Assembly: GCF_002201535.1 (NCBI RefSeq)
Contig: NZ_NIWW01000002.1
Location: 186,001 to 250,000, forward strand
Direction of reading: 5' to 3'
From: Lacimicrobium sp. SS2-24
Lineage (GTDB): Bacteria; Pseudomonadota; Gammaproteobacteria; Enterobacterales; Alteromonadaceae
Length of the DNA: 64,000 bases
Shown: in pieces, positions 36,850 to 46,213 of the stretch
Numbering within the stretch: position 1 is the first letter of the stretch
Layout of the letters: every line of letters starts with the position of its first letter
Notes under the pieces: generated by a model
Told to the model about the DNA's origin: nothing
The model's database searches: none
Seen by the model: only the letters and a program-made list of their open reading frames with translations
Program-made: the position numbers and the translations under genes

Positions 36850-37809
36850 TTAGTCCAGGCTGGTGGGGGTACTTAGACGTTGGATAACCAGATCCAATGC
36901 GCGCTGTTTATCCACCTTCAGACAGACCTGCTGATTAGGCTGATTTTCCCAGCCGGGATGCGGATAATGGCGTCCAGCGGTAGCAAAAATGGTCTGCCCC
37001 ATTGCCAGTCCGTCATTGGCTACCCGGATAGGGCCAGACATCAGTTCAAACAGCGACGGATCGATGAGGTAAGCCAGAGTTAAGGGGTCGTGTACCATGC
37101 AACCCGGGATACCCAACTCATTACGGTAAAAGTCGATATAAAAATCACAGGCCTGATGCAATAGTTTACCCTGGTCAGGATTGGCCCTGGCAATGGCTGC
37201 CGTCTGCTCTTTGCTAAGCAGTACCTGACTGGTTACATCCAGCCCTACCATCACCAGAGGCCAGCGCGCGGTCATGACTTTGTCGGCAGCATCGGGGTCG
37301 CCGATAATATTGGCTTCGGCGACGGGGGATACGTTGCCCGGTGTATACACCGCGCCTCCCATGATCACGACCTCTTCAACCAGTTCGGCAATATCCGGTG
37401 CCTGCTCCAGTGCCCGGCCAAGGTTGGTCAGGGGCCCCAGTGCCACCAGCGTGATTTGACCGGGATTGGCGCGGATCTGTTCAATCATGAAGTCTACCGC
37501 ATGTTGTGATTCGGCCTGCTTATCGGAGGCGGGCCAGTCTATGTTGCCGAACCCATCGGCACCATGCACAAAATCGGGGTAGTTTGGCGTGTTTCTCTGC
37601 ATCGGTTGACCATGTCCCTGATAAACAGGAACCGGGTAGCTGGAAAATTGAGACAAGATCAGGGCATTTGCCGTTGAGCGCTCCACGGCCACATTGCCAA
37701 ATACCGTGGTCAATCCGATCACGTCCAGTTCCGGAGAGTTAAATGCCAGAGTGATGGCGAGCGCGTCGTCTACACCCGGGTCGGTATCAATGATGATTTT
37801 CTTAGTCAT
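36850..37809 (-). CDS. Nucleoside hydrolase
   Basis: A 319-residue calcium-dependent N-ribohydrolase. The N-terminal DTDPGVDDALAI motif binds Ca2+ and ribose; the catalytic-region HDPLTLAYLIDP is near residue 240. It splits ribonucleosides to ribose and base; whether pyrimidines or purines are preferred is not clear. The start was set at MTKKIIIDTDPG, which overlaps the ribokinase stop by ATGA; a longer frame to 37887 runs into ribokinase. It forms a salvage pair with ribokinase, the product ribose being phosphorylated by the upstream gene. Confidence 0.92.
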   Translation of the reverse strand: MTKKIIIDTDPGVDDALAITLAFNSPELDVIGLTTVFGNVAVERSTANALILSQFSSYPVPVYQGHGQPMQRNTPNYPDFVHGADGFGNIDWPASDKQAESQHAVDFMIEQIRANPGQITLVALGPLTNLGRALEQAPDIAELVEEVVIMGGAVYTPGNVSPVAEANIIGDPDAADKVMTARWPLVMVGLDVTSQVLLSKEQTAAIARANPDQGKLLHQACDFYIDFYRNELGIPGCMVHDPLTLAYLIDPSLFELMSGPIRVANDGLAMGQTIFATAGRHYPHPGWENQPNQQVCLKVDKQRALDLVIQRLSTPTSLD

Positions 37810-38699
37810 AGTGTATGCTCTTCCATAAAAGTGTTTACCTGTGTGGCATCGGGTATGGATGCAATGGCGCCTGCCTGGGTGACACATAACGCAGCGGCGG
37901 CACTTGCCTGTTTCATCGCCTCATTAATATCGTCGCTGAGACAACGGGATGCCAGAAAATAGCCAATAAAGGTGTCGCCGGCGGCAGTGGTATCCACCGC
38001 GTCAACCGCATAGGCATTGACCTGCTGGCGGCCTTCGGCGTTCACATACAGGGCTCCCTGTTTGCCCAGTGTAATCAGCAAGGCGGTGTCGCACTGTTGC
38101 TGAATTTTGCGAATGGCCGCTTCAAGATCGGTTTCCTCGGTGAGATCCTGCAGTTCCACCTGATTCACGATGAGCAGGTCCAGCTCATTGAGCAGGCTCA
38201 GCGTAATCTGTTTGTCCATCGGCGCCGGATTAAAGGCAACCTGCATGCCTCTTTTACGGGCGTAGCTGGCACTTTGCTGTAACAGGTTTGTCTCGTTTTG
38301 CATCAGCAACCAGTCTCCCTGACCGCCGGTGGCCAGATGTTGCTCAACCCAGGGCCAGTTGAGGGCACGGTTCGCACCGGGGTGCAGCACAATGGCATTC
38401 TCGGCGTTCTGGTCTATCTGGATGATGGCGTGGCCGGTAACCTGCTCAGGCTGTTGCTCAATCCCAGCGGTCTCTACCCCCAGTTTATGCAATACGGACA
38501 GCGCCGCATCGCCTTCGGCGACGGCGCCGATATGGCGCACCCGGGCACCGGCGCGACTGGCCGCCACTGACTGATTGGCGCCTTTGCCGCCAAGATTAAG
38601 ATGGTAGCCTTGTGCGCTCAGGGTTTCGCCGGGGCGCACGAAATGCGAAACCTGATAACAATGGTCCCAGTTGATGGAACCGAGATTAAAAATGGTCAT
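37806..38699 (-). CDS. rbsK: Ribokinase
   Basis: A 297-residue PfkB-family sugar kinase. The N-terminal NLGGKGANQSVAASR motif binds ribose, and the catalytic DTTAAGDTFIGYF block (catalytic Asp near residue 242) is intact. It makes ribose 5-phosphate. The start at MTIFNLGSINWDH matches the family; an upstream GTG at 38738 is possible, and neither has a strong ribosome site. It is the first gene of an operon with nucleoside hydrolase, and no rbs transporter is nearby, so it serves nucleoside-derived ribose. Confidence 0.9.
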   Translation of the reverse strand: MTIFNLGSINWDHCYQVSHFVRPGETLSAQGYHLNLGGKGANQSVAASRAGARVRHIGAVAEGDAALSVLHKLGVETAGIEQQPEQVTGHAIIQIDQNAENAIVLHPGANRALNWPWVEQHLATGGQGDWLLMQNETNLLQQSASYARKRGMQVAFNPAPMDKQITLSLLNELDLLIVNQVELQDLTEETDLEAAIRKIQQQCDTALLITLGKQGALYVNAEGRQQVNAYAVDAVDTTAAGDTFIGYFLASRCLSDDINEAMKQASAAAALCVTQAGAIASIPDATQVNTFMEEHTL

Positions 38700-38862
38700 G
38701 GTGTATTGGTATTGTTGTAAAGGATGATGTAGCTCCACAAAGGATATATGAGCCCTGCAGCAAGTGCCACTGATTTACGGCGTCACGGCGCGATGCTTAT
38801 TCATCCCGTTAATAGGGTTTAGGTAAGAGTCGATTAATCCAAAGGTTAAAGCTTTGCTATCT

Positions 38863-38878
38863 ATAGTTGGGCAACTAT
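38863..38878. promoter_or_regulatory. Palindrome upstream of gabD
   Basis: ATAGTTG-GG-CAACTAT is a perfect 7-bp dyad in the A+T-rich region between rbsK and gabD, 65 bp before the gabD start. It is the size and place of a dimeric repressor operator. No regulator gene is adjacent and the binding protein is unknown. Confidence 0.35.
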
Positions 38879-38943
38879 GTTGTTCAATACATTAAAATTT
38901 TCACTCATATACGTTTGCATAAGTATTCAAAAAAGGAATCCCA

Positions 38944-40395
38944 ATGTTAGGACTGAGCGACAAAGCGCTGGTCAGAACCGGCGCATTTATCAATGGTCAG
39001 TGGTGTGACACTGACGAGCGTTTTGCGGTGACCAATCCCGCTAACGGCGAGACCCTGGTACTGGTTGCCAATCATGGCGCCGATGGGGCGGAGCAGGCGG
39101 TGGCTGCAGCCCATGACGCGTTCAAGGTCTGGTCGGCCAAAAGTGCAGGGGAACGCGCCACGCTGATGCGTAAATGGTATCAGTTAATGATGGAGCATCA
39201 GGATGATCTGGGCCGCCTGCTGACACTCGAACAGGGCAAGCCGCTGGCTGAAGCCAAAGGCGAAGTGGCCTATGGCGCATCCTATATTGAGTGGTTTGCT
39301 GAAGAGGCGAAACGGGTTTATGGGGATACCATACCCTCGCCCTCAGGTGACAAAAGGGTGGTGGTGATCAAACAACCCGTTGGCGTGGTGTCTGCGGTGA
39401 CTCCGTGGAACTTCCCCAATGCCATGATTGCCCGTAAAGCGGCAGCAGCATTGGCGGCGGGCTGTACCTTTGTGGTCAAACCAGCCGCAGAAACACCTTT
39501 GTCGGCACTCGCTATGGCGGAGTTGGCAAAACGCGCTGGTATTCCTGACGGCGTGCTGAATGTGATTACCGGTAAGGATTCCAAAGCCATCGGGAAGGTG
39601 CTCACTGAAGATCCCCGGGTTCGCAAATTTACCTTCACCGGGTCCACCCAGGTGGGCAAATTGCTGATCTCGCAATGTGCCGGCACGGTGAAAAAAGTGT
39701 CCATGGAGCTCGGTGGCAATGCACCCTTTATCGTTTTTGATGATGCTGACCTTGATGCTGCCGTGCAGGGGTTGCTGGTATCCAAGTTTCGTAATGCCGG
39801 ACAAACTTGCGTGTGTGCTAACCGCATTTTTGTACATGCCAGTGTTTATGAGGCGTTCACTGACAAACTCACTGAGGCCGTGGAGAAGCTGAAAATCGGC
39901 GATGGTCTGGATGAAGGCACTCAGATTGGTCCGTTAATTTCCCGTGATGCGTTGGAAAAAGTACAGAACCTGATCAGTGAATCCGTTTCTTCCGGTGCCA
40001 GGGTGGTGGCTGGCGGTGAATCTGTGGATAAAGACTCATTATTCTTTAAACCCACGGTGTTGGCCGATGTCAGCAATGAGATGCCGGTTGCCAGTGAGGA
40101 AATCTTTGGTCCGGTGGTTCCTCTTATTCGCTTTGACGATGAACAGCAGGTCATTGCGATGGCCAATGATACCGACTTTGGCCTGGCCGCCTATTTCTAT
40201 GCCCGGGATATCGGTCGCGTATGGCGGGTGGCCGAAGGTCTGGAGTACGGCATGGTGGGAATTAATGAGGGGGCGATTTCGAATCCGGCAGCGCCTTTCG
40301 GCGGTGTGAAACAATCCGGCAATGGACGGGAAGGGTCAAAATACGGTCTGGATGACTATTTAGAGTGCAAATATTTGTGCATGGGAGGAATCTGA
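38944..40395 (+). CDS. gabD: Succinate-semialdehyde dehydrogenase
   Basis: A 483-residue aldehyde dehydrogenase that oxidises succinate semialdehyde to succinate with NAD(P)+. It has the catalytic Glu in MELGGNAPF (about residue 257), the nucleophile Cys in GQTCVCANR (about 291), and the TPWNFP coenzyme block. The GabD assignment over other ALDHs rests on overall similarity and on gabT following directly, with its GTG starting right after the TGA. AAGGAA lies upstream. Together they convert GABA to succinate. Confidence 0.94.
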   Translation: MLGLSDKALVRTGAFINGQWCDTDERFAVTNPANGETLVLVANHGADGAEQAVAAAHDAFKVWSAKSAGERATLMRKWYQLMMEHQDDLGRLLTLEQGKPLAEAKGEVAYGASYIEWFAEEAKRVYGDTIPSPSGDKRVVVIKQPVGVVSAVTPWNFPNAMIARKAAAALAAGCTFVVKPAAETPLSALAMAELAKRAGIPDGVLNVITGKDSKAIGKVLTEDPRVRKFTFTGSTQVGKLLISQCAGTVKKVSMELGGNAPFIVFDDADLDAAVQGLLVSKFRNAGQTCVCANRIFVHASVYEAFTDKLTEAVEKLKIGDGLDEGTQIGPLISRDALEKVQNLISESVSSGARVVAGGESVDKDSLFFKPTVLADVSNEMPVASEEIFGPVVPLIRFDDEQQVIAMANDTDFGLAAYFYARDIGRVWRVAEGLEYGMVGINEGAISNPAAPFGGVKQSGNGREGSKYGLDDYLECKYLCMGGI

Positions 40396-41676
40396 GTGAG
40401 TACCAATGCCGCATTACAGAGTCGTAAACAGCAGGCCATTGCAAGGGGACAGGGCAATGTGTACCCGGTGTACGTGTCCCATGCCCGCAATTCGGAAGTG
40501 TGGGATGTGGAGGGCAATCGCTACATCGATATGGGTACCGGCATCGCGGTGTGTAATACCGGTCACGCACATCCTAAGGTGGTGGCTGCCATCAATGAAC
40601 AGGTGCAAAAATTTTCTCATTCTTGTGTGATGGTGAATCCCTATCCACAGGCGGTAGAGCTGGCTGAAAAGCTTAATCACCTGATGCCAGGCCCATCACA
40701 GAAAAAGACCGTGTTTGTCAGTACCGGTGCCGAAGCGGTAGAAAATGCCATCAAGATTGCCCGTGCACACACCGGCCGCAGAGGGGTGATCGCGTTTAAT
40801 GGCGGCTTTCATGGCCGCACCAACATGGCCATGGCACTGACCGGTAAAATTACGCCGTATAAATATCAGTTCGGACCTTTCCCGGCAGATATTTTTCATG
40901 TGCCCTTCCCGAGTCAGCTGCATGATGTCTCGGTTGAAGACTCTCTCAAAGCCCTGCAAAACCTGTTCAAAGTGGACATTGCGTCGCAGGACGTTGCGGC
41001 CATTATTATCGAACCTATTCAGGGAGAGGGCGGCTTTTACCATGCCCCCCCTGCGCTTCTGCAGGCGTTGCGCCGTCTTTGTGATGAGCAGGGGATTGTT
41101 CTGATAATGGATGAGATCCAGACGGGCTTTGCCCGCACCGGCAAGTTCTTTTGCAGCGAATATGCAGATGTAGAAGCCGACATTATGACCATGGCCAAAG
41201 GCATTGCCGGGGGCTTCCCCATCGCCGCCGTAGTGGGTAAAGCTGAGATCATGGATGCCCCACTGCCGGGTGGCCTGGGAGGAACCTATGGTGGTTCGCC
41301 CGTGGGTTGCGCGGCAGCCCTGGCGGTACTTGAGGTGATCGAGCAGGAGCAGTTGTGTCAGCGAGCCCTGGCTATAGGTGAGCAGGTCGGCGCAGCCCTT
41401 GAGCAGATTCGTAGCCGGCACCCTGAGGTGATTGGTGAAGTGCGTATAAAAGGAGCCATGATTGCCATAGAGCTGGTGCAGAATAGCGATCCGCATCAGC
41501 CCAATACTGCACTGACGCAGGCGCTGATTGCCAATGCGGCTCAGCAGGGATTGATCTTATTGTCCTGTGGTTTTTATGCCAATGTGATTCGCCTGTTGCC
41601 TGCCCTGACCATGGAAGACCGTATTTTGCAGGAGGCCCTGGGCAAACTGAGCGCGATGTTTGATCAACTCGCCTGA
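40396..41676 (+). CDS. gabT: 4-aminobutyrate aminotransferase
   Basis: A 426-residue PLP aminotransferase (class III) that moves the amino group of GABA to 2-oxoglutarate. It has the GTGIAV start of the fold, STGAEAVENAIKIAR, DEIQTGFARTG binding the cofactor, and the Schiff-base Lys in TMAKGIAGGFP (about residue 268). It begins with GTG immediately after the gabD stop; the ribosome site GGGAGGAA is inside the gabD 3' end, so the two are coupled. Length and motifs fit E. coli GabT/PuuE. Confidence 0.94.
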   Translation: MSTNAALQSRKQQAIARGQGNVYPVYVSHARNSEVWDVEGNRYIDMGTGIAVCNTGHAHPKVVAAINEQVQKFSHSCVMVNPYPQAVELAEKLNHLMPGPSQKKTVFVSTGAEAVENAIKIARAHTGRRGVIAFNGGFHGRTNMAMALTGKITPYKYQFGPFPADIFHVPFPSQLHDVSVEDSLKALQNLFKVDIASQDVAAIIIEPIQGEGGFYHAPPALLQALRRLCDEQGIVLIMDEIQTGFARTGKFFCSEYADVEADIMTMAKGIAGGFPIAAVVGKAEIMDAPLPGGLGGTYGGSPVGCAAALAVLEVIEQEQLCQRALAIGEQVGAALEQIRSRHPEVIGEVRIKGAMIAIELVQNSDPHQPNTALTQALIANAAQQGLILLSCGFYANVIRLLPALTMEDRILQEALGKLSAMFDQLA

Positions 41677-41731
41677 TGATGCTGCAGGTTAAGAACAGCT
41701 ATTCTTAGCCCGCAGGCATGTTGCCACCGGC

Positions 41732-42352
41732 TTACTCCCGGTGGTCATACCCCCAGCGTTGCATCAGTCGTTGCTCCACACCAAGATGGTCCAATAAGCG
41801 TGCCACCACAAAGTCCACCAAATCCTCTATACTTTGAGGCTGATGATAAAATCCGGGACTGGCGGGCATGATTGTGACGCCCAGGTTTGACAATTTCAGC
41901 ATATTTTCCAGGTGCAAACTGGACAGCGGCATTTCTCTGGGCACTAGGATTAACTGTCCCTTCTCTTTAATCACCACATCGGCGGCACGTTCGATCAGGT
42001 TGTCACTGGCACCACAGGCGATGGCAGAGAGGGTTCCGGTAGAACAGGGACATATCACCATTTGTCTGGGGGCTGCTGAACCGGACGCTACAGGTGAAAA
42101 CCATTCCTCTTTACCAAAGACGCGGATCTGGTCTTCAGCGGCAGCAAAGCGGTTGCTCAGCCATGCTGCAGCATCGGCGGGGCGGGCCGGTAATTTGATG
42201 TCCTGTTCGGTAGTCAGGACCACCCTGGCGGCAGAGGAGATGAGCACCAACACTTGATAATTCGCCTGCACCAATACTTCGAGCAAGCGCAGGGCATAAG
42301 GTGCACCTGAGGCACCGGTAATCGCCAGGGTCAGTTGTTTATCAAAGGCCAT
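41732..42352 (-). CDS. ubiX: Flavin prenyltransferase UbiX
   Basis: A 206-residue enzyme that makes prenylated FMN, the cofactor of the UbiD decarboxylase. The N-terminal [15 protein letters not shown] is the FMN-binding motif, and [26 protein letters not shown] and VPREMPLS are conserved segments. Its start overlaps the 3' end of mpl by 11 bp, so it is translated after mpl. The partner ubiD is about 10 kb away in this window. Confidence 0.95.
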   Translation of the reverse strand: MAFDKQLTLAITGASGAPYALRLLEVLVQANYQVLVLISSAARVVLTTEQDIKLPARPADAAAWLSNRFAAAEDQIRVFGKEEWFSPVASGSAAPRQMVICPCSTGTLSAIACGASDNLIERAADVVIKEKGQLILVPREMPLSSLHLENMLKLSNLGVTIMPASPGFYHQPQSIEDLVDFVVARLLDHLGVEQRLMQRWGYDHRE

Positions 42353-43700
42353 GTGTTTTCTCCAATGCCTGTATTAATTTTTCATGGATGCCGCCAAAAC
42401 CACCATTACTCATGATCAGAATCTGGTCCCCCTGCCGCGCCTCTTTCACCAATGCATCGACCAGAGAATCCACCTGCTGATAGCTGGAAAAGGGGCGGCT
42501 ACTGGCCCGTTGCAAGGTGTCTACGGACCAGTTTAATCCGTCGGGTTCGAACATATACACCCGATCGGCCTGTTGCCAGCTGGCGGCCAGTGTGTCCTTA
42601 TGGATACCCTGCTTCATGGTGTTGGAGCGCGGCTCAAGCACCGCTAAAACACGCTTATCACCGACTTTTTCGCGCAGGCCTTCGAGGGTTGCCGCGATGG
42701 CGGTGGGGTGATGTGCGAAGTCATCATAGATACTGATATTTTTGACGACTGCGCGCAGCTGCATACGACGTTGTACACTCTTAAACTGGTTCAGTGCTGC
42801 AATGGCATCAACCGGACGCACGCCGGCATGGCGCGCAGCTGCCACCGCCATCAGTCCGTTGTCGCGGTTGTATTTACCCATCATGGTCCAGCTCACCCGC
42901 CCCTGAACCGCGCCATCAAGAACGATATCAAACTCACTGCCATCTTCGGCGTGATTTGCCGTTTGCCATTGTTGTCCGGTGGCTTCTGTCTCTGACCAGC
43001 AACCCTTATCTAATACCTGTTGCAGATTCTGATCTGAGGCGGGATAAATGATGCGTCCACTACCCGGTACCATGCGCAGCAGATGATGAAACTGGGTCTG
43101 GATCGCGGCGAGGTCGGGGAAAATGTCGGCATGATCAAACTCAAGATTATTAAGAATTAATGTTCTTGGTCTGTAATGAACAAACTTAGAGCGCTTATCA
43201 AAAAACGCACTGTCGTATTCATCGGCTTCAATGACAAAAAAGGGAGATTGGCCAAGCCGGGCAGAGATACCAAAATTTTGTGGTACTCCACCTATCAGAA
43301 AGCCAGGATTCAGACCAACGGATTCCAGGATCCAGGCGAGCATACTGGCCGTTGTGGTTTTGCCGTGTGTGCCCGCCACCGCCAGCACCCAGCGATCTTT
43401 AAGCAGGTTTTCCAGCAACCACTGAGGTCCGCTGGTGTAAGGCAGATTACGCTCCAGCACATATTCGACGGCGGGATTACCGCGACTGAGGGCATTGCCA
43501 ATGACCACCAAATCCGGTTGTGGCTCCAGCTGCGCCGGGTCAAATCCTTCGGTCAGGGTAATATCCAATTGTTGCAGCTGAGTGCTCATCGGTGGGTAGA
43601 CATTCGCATCACTGCCGGTAACCTTATGGCCCAGTGCTTTGGCCAGTGCCGCAATGCCGCCCATGAAGGTACCGCATATGCCGAGTATATGAATATGCAT
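42342..43700 (-). CDS. mpl: Murein tripeptide ligase Mpl
   Basis: A 452-residue Mur-type ligase that recycles L-Ala-gamma-D-Glu-meso-DAP by joining it to UDP-MurNAc. It shows the N-terminal nucleotide domain [14 protein letters not shown] (2-16), ATP site [12 protein letters not shown] (about residue 110), and [15 protein letters not shown] typical of Mpl rather than MurC. It is the first gene of mpl-ubiX. It is divergent from fbp, as in E. coli. Confidence 0.96.
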   Translation of the reverse strand: MHIHILGICGTFMGGIAALAKALGHKVTGSDANVYPPMSTQLQQLDITLTEGFDPAQLEPQPDLVVIGNALSRGNPAVEYVLERNLPYTSGPQWLLENLLKDRWVLAVAGTHGKTTTASMLAWILESVGLNPGFLIGGVPQNFGISARLGQSPFFVIEADEYDSAFFDKRSKFVHYRPRTLILNNLEFDHADIFPDLAAIQTQFHHLLRMVPGSGRIIYPASDQNLQQVLDKGCWSETEATGQQWQTANHAEDGSEFDIVLDGAVQGRVSWTMMGKYNRDNGLMAVAAARHAGVRPVDAIAALNQFKSVQRRMQLRAVVKNISIYDDFAHHPTAIAATLEGLREKVGDKRVLAVLEPRSNTMKQGIHKDTLAASWQQADRVYMFEPDGLNWSVDTLQRASSRPFSSYQQVDSLVDALVKEARQGDQILIMSNGGFGGIHEKLIQALEKTHGL

Positions 43701-43851
43701 AAAAATTTAAAATTAACTGTGACGTTGACTGCCGCAAAGCCTATCAGAATCAGGCTAACAGCGACAGACTAACTGATCTGGGTTACAATCGCGGAAAAAA
43801 GAATAACTCTACTCCCTACACCTACAATCTGATAATGCAAAGGTTTATGAA

Positions 43852-44823
43852 ATGAAGCGACTGAACACACAATTGCAAGAGGACGATTGCCCTCTTGAGT
43901 TGATTCTTCTGATTCGGACTCTGTTGGCTGCCTGTAAAGAGATCTCGTTCCGGGTGAGTCAGGGTGCCCTCGCCGGGGTACTGGGGTCAACCCTGAGTGA
44001 CAATGTTCAGGGCGAGCGGCAGAAGAAACTGGATGTGATTTCCAACCAGATCCTCAAGGACATTCTCAGCGAGTCGGGCTATGTTAAGGCGATCTCTTCG
44101 GAAGAAGAAGATAAGGTCATTGGCTGTACTAATGATGGCAAATATCTGATCAGTTTCGACCCTCTGGATGGTTCTTCGAATACCGATATTAACAGTCTTA
44201 TCGGAACCATATTTTCTGTGATGCATGCACCGCAATGGATGGATCCCGACGACCCGTCGGCCTTTCTTCAGCCCGGTACACAGCAAGTGGCCGCCGGTTA
44301 CGTACTCTACGGCCCCTCTACTATGCTGGCGATGACGACGGGCAGAGGCACGCATCTGTATACGCTGGATAAGACCCATGGCGGTTTCCTGCTCACCAGA
44401 GAACGGGTTCAGGTGCCAAAGGAAACCCAGGAGTTTGCCATCAACACCTCTAACCAGCGCCATTGGGAACCCAGTATGCAAAAGTATATGGCAGATTTGC
44501 TGGCCGGAGATCAGGGGCCCAGGGGCAAAAATTACAATATGCGCTGGGTTGCTGCCATGGTCGGTGATATTCATCGCGTGCTGTGTCGGGGCGGTATTTT
44601 TGCCTACCCCTGGGATAACCGCGAGCCAAACAAAGCCGGCAAATTACGGCTGATGTATGAGGCTAACCCCATGGCCTTTTTGATGGAGCAGGCCGGTGGT
44701 GCCGCTTCAACAGGTAGAATGAGAATTCTTGAAGTTATGCCTGACGATATCCATCAGCGGGTACCGGTTATTCTGGGTTCTGCCGATGAGGTGGAAGCGT
44801 GCCTGACTTACTATAAAGACTAG
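43852..44823 (+). CDS. fbp: Fructose-1,6-bisphosphatase, class I
   Basis: A 323-residue gluconeogenic enzyme that hydrolyses fructose 1,6-bisphosphate. The metal-binding DPLDGSSN motif (about residues 103-110) and the EEEDKV acidic patch are intact, as is the GGIFAYP region near the C-terminus. It is monocistronic, facing away from mpl. The stop lies 9 bp from the end of the convergent GAF gene. Length is slightly shorter than E. coli Fbp (332). Confidence 0.97.
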   Translation: MKRLNTQLQEDDCPLELILLIRTLLAACKEISFRVSQGALAGVLGSTLSDNVQGERQKKLDVISNQILKDILSESGYVKAISSEEEDKVIGCTNDGKYLISFDPLDGSSNTDINSLIGTIFSVMHAPQWMDPDDPSAFLQPGTQQVAAGYVLYGPSTMLAMTTGRGTHLYTLDKTHGGFLLTRERVQVPKETQEFAINTSNQRHWEPSMQKYMADLLAGDQGPRGKNYNMRWVAAMVGDIHRVLCRGGIFAYPWDNREPNKAGKLRLMYEANPMAFLMEQAGGAASTGRMRILEVMPDDIHQRVPVILGSADEVEACLTYYKD

Positions 44824-44832
44824 TCTGCCTAC

Positions 44833-45351
44833 CTATTCAGTGCTGTCAGAAGCTATGGCAGCACTGATAATGCTCGCTACCAGCTCCAGCACCTGTACAT
44901 CGACATCATCAAAGGCCTCGGTTTTGGAGGAAAATACTTTGAGTACCCCTACCAGCGCACCATCTGTGCGCAGAGGCACCACCAGCATTGAACGCAGGCC
45001 CACTTTTTTACAGGCTTCGGCATCCACCCGACTATCGTTGTCGGAATCCTTGCAATTTAATACCTGACCTTTTTTGATACAGAGCCCCGAAAGACTGGCT
45101 GCAGCTTTGAGTCGCAGACCGATATTCTCCCGTGCCTTGCCGGTTGCGGCCACATACACCATCTCGTCCCCTTCCACCATTTCTACCACGGCACCACTGG
45201 CAAAGGTAAGCTCTGTCGCCAGTTCTGCCATGCGCTCCATGGCACCCTGCGCATCGAGGTGCTTACGGATAATATCGGTCTGGGCAGCAATCACCAACAG
45301 CAACTGCTGTTTGGTCAGCAAGGACGCAGAGAGGGGAGAATGAGTAAGCAT
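44833..45351 (-). CDS. GAF-domain protein
   Basis: A 172-residue cytosolic protein that is essentially one GAF domain (about 25-165), including the strand SMLVVPLRTDGALVGVLKVFS and conserved Cys residues (CIKKGQVLNC, EACKK). It has no output domain, so it probably acts as a small-molecule or redox sensor, or as a free methionine sulfoxide reductase relative; the Cys pattern of fRMsr was not convincingly seen. It is downstream of ribA on the same strand with 58 bp between. Function unknown. Confidence 0.78.
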   Translation of the reverse strand: MLTHSPLSASLLTKQQLLLVIAAQTDIIRKHLDAQGAMERMAELATELTFASGAVVEMVEGDEMVYVAATGKARENIGLRLKAAASLSGLCIKKGQVLNCKDSDNDSRVDAEACKKVGLRSMLVVPLRTDGALVGVLKVFSSKTEAFDDVDVQVLELVASIISAAIASDSTE

Positions 45352-45409
45352 AGACGGTGGGTGTCTCCTTTAATCGTCATCGCATTCGCAGTCTGGCTGT
45401 GGTTGCTCT

Positions 45410-46027
45410 TTACTTTAACAGGTGAGGGTCAAATGCGTGACCGAGTTTAAGTGTTTTGGTACGTATATACACCCTGTTATCGTCGGTAATACCGTGATCA
45501 ATAGGGGTTCTGGCGACGACCTCAATACCCAGATCCTGTAACGCCTGGATCTTGCGTGGATTGTTGGTCATCAGACTGACTTTTGTCACCCCAAGGCAAT
45601 CAAGCATATAACGACAGATGCCGTAGTCGCGCAGATCGGCATCAAAACCTAAGTGTTCGTTCGCTTCTACCGTGTCCATCCCTTTGTCTTGCAGATGGTA
45701 GGCGCGGATCTTGTTTAACAACCCTATGCCTCTGCCTTCCTGACGTAAATACAGCAACACCCCTCTGCCCTGCTCAACAATGTTCTGCAGGGCTTTTTCT
45801 AATTGTGCACCACAATCACAGCGCGTGCTGAACAGTGCGTCACCGGTCAGACATTCGGAGTGGATGCGAATGGGCACGACCTCGTCGGGCTGCCAGTCTC
45901 CGTAAGATAGCGCCACATGCTCCTGACCACTGTCCTTTTCCACAAAACCGTGAATAGTGAACTGGCCCCAGCGGGTTGGCAAACGGGCTGAGCTAATATA
46001 GTCAAAATGTGGATCTTGGTGTTTCAT
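45410..46027 (-). CDS. ribA: GTP cyclohydrolase II
   Basis: A 205-residue enzyme for the first step of riboflavin synthesis. Zinc ligands lie in SECLTGDALFSTRCDCG, and the GRGVLLYLRQEGRGIGL and TNNPRKI blocks are conserved. Stand-alone (no RibB domain), as in E. coli. The start at MKHQDPHFDY matches homologue length; an upstream ATG at 46048 or 46075 is possible because no clear ribosome site marks any of them. No FMN riboswitch was seen upstream. Confidence 0.93.
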   Translation of the reverse strand: MKHQDPHFDYISSARLPTRWGQFTIHGFVEKDSGQEHVALSYGDWQPDEVVPIRIHSECLTGDALFSTRCDCGAQLEKALQNIVEQGRGVLLYLRQEGRGIGLLNKIRAYHLQDKGMDTVEANEHLGFDADLRDYGICRYMLDCLGVTKVSLMTNNPRKIQALQDLGIEVVARTPIDHGITDDNRVYIRTKTLKLGHAFDPHLLK

Positions 46028-46186
46028 CGGAGTCCGGGAGTCAATCATCTTCACAGCAAAGGCGCCATTATACACTTAACAGGCCATCAGAGTGCGACAT
46101 AGTTCAAAAAATGGTACCTGTAAAAGCCATGGTCAGCGTGTCGTACTGAGGCCATACAGGCCCAAACTATAGGGACCGCAGAAACA

Positions 46187-46208
46187 GAAAACCAGTCACA
46201 AAAACTGG
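46187..46208 (-). terminator. Weak terminator after the GGDEF/EAL gene
   Basis: On the minus strand, CCAGT pairs with ACTGG around a 7-nt loop, followed by TTTTCTG, directly after the stop codon at 46214. The stem is only 5 bp, so confidence is moderate. Confidence 0.4.
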
Positions 46209-46213
46209 CCAGA

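Noticed and set aside
46025-46213. FMN riboswitch in front of ribA
   Set aside because: The conserved RFN segments were not found on the minus strand upstream of ribA.
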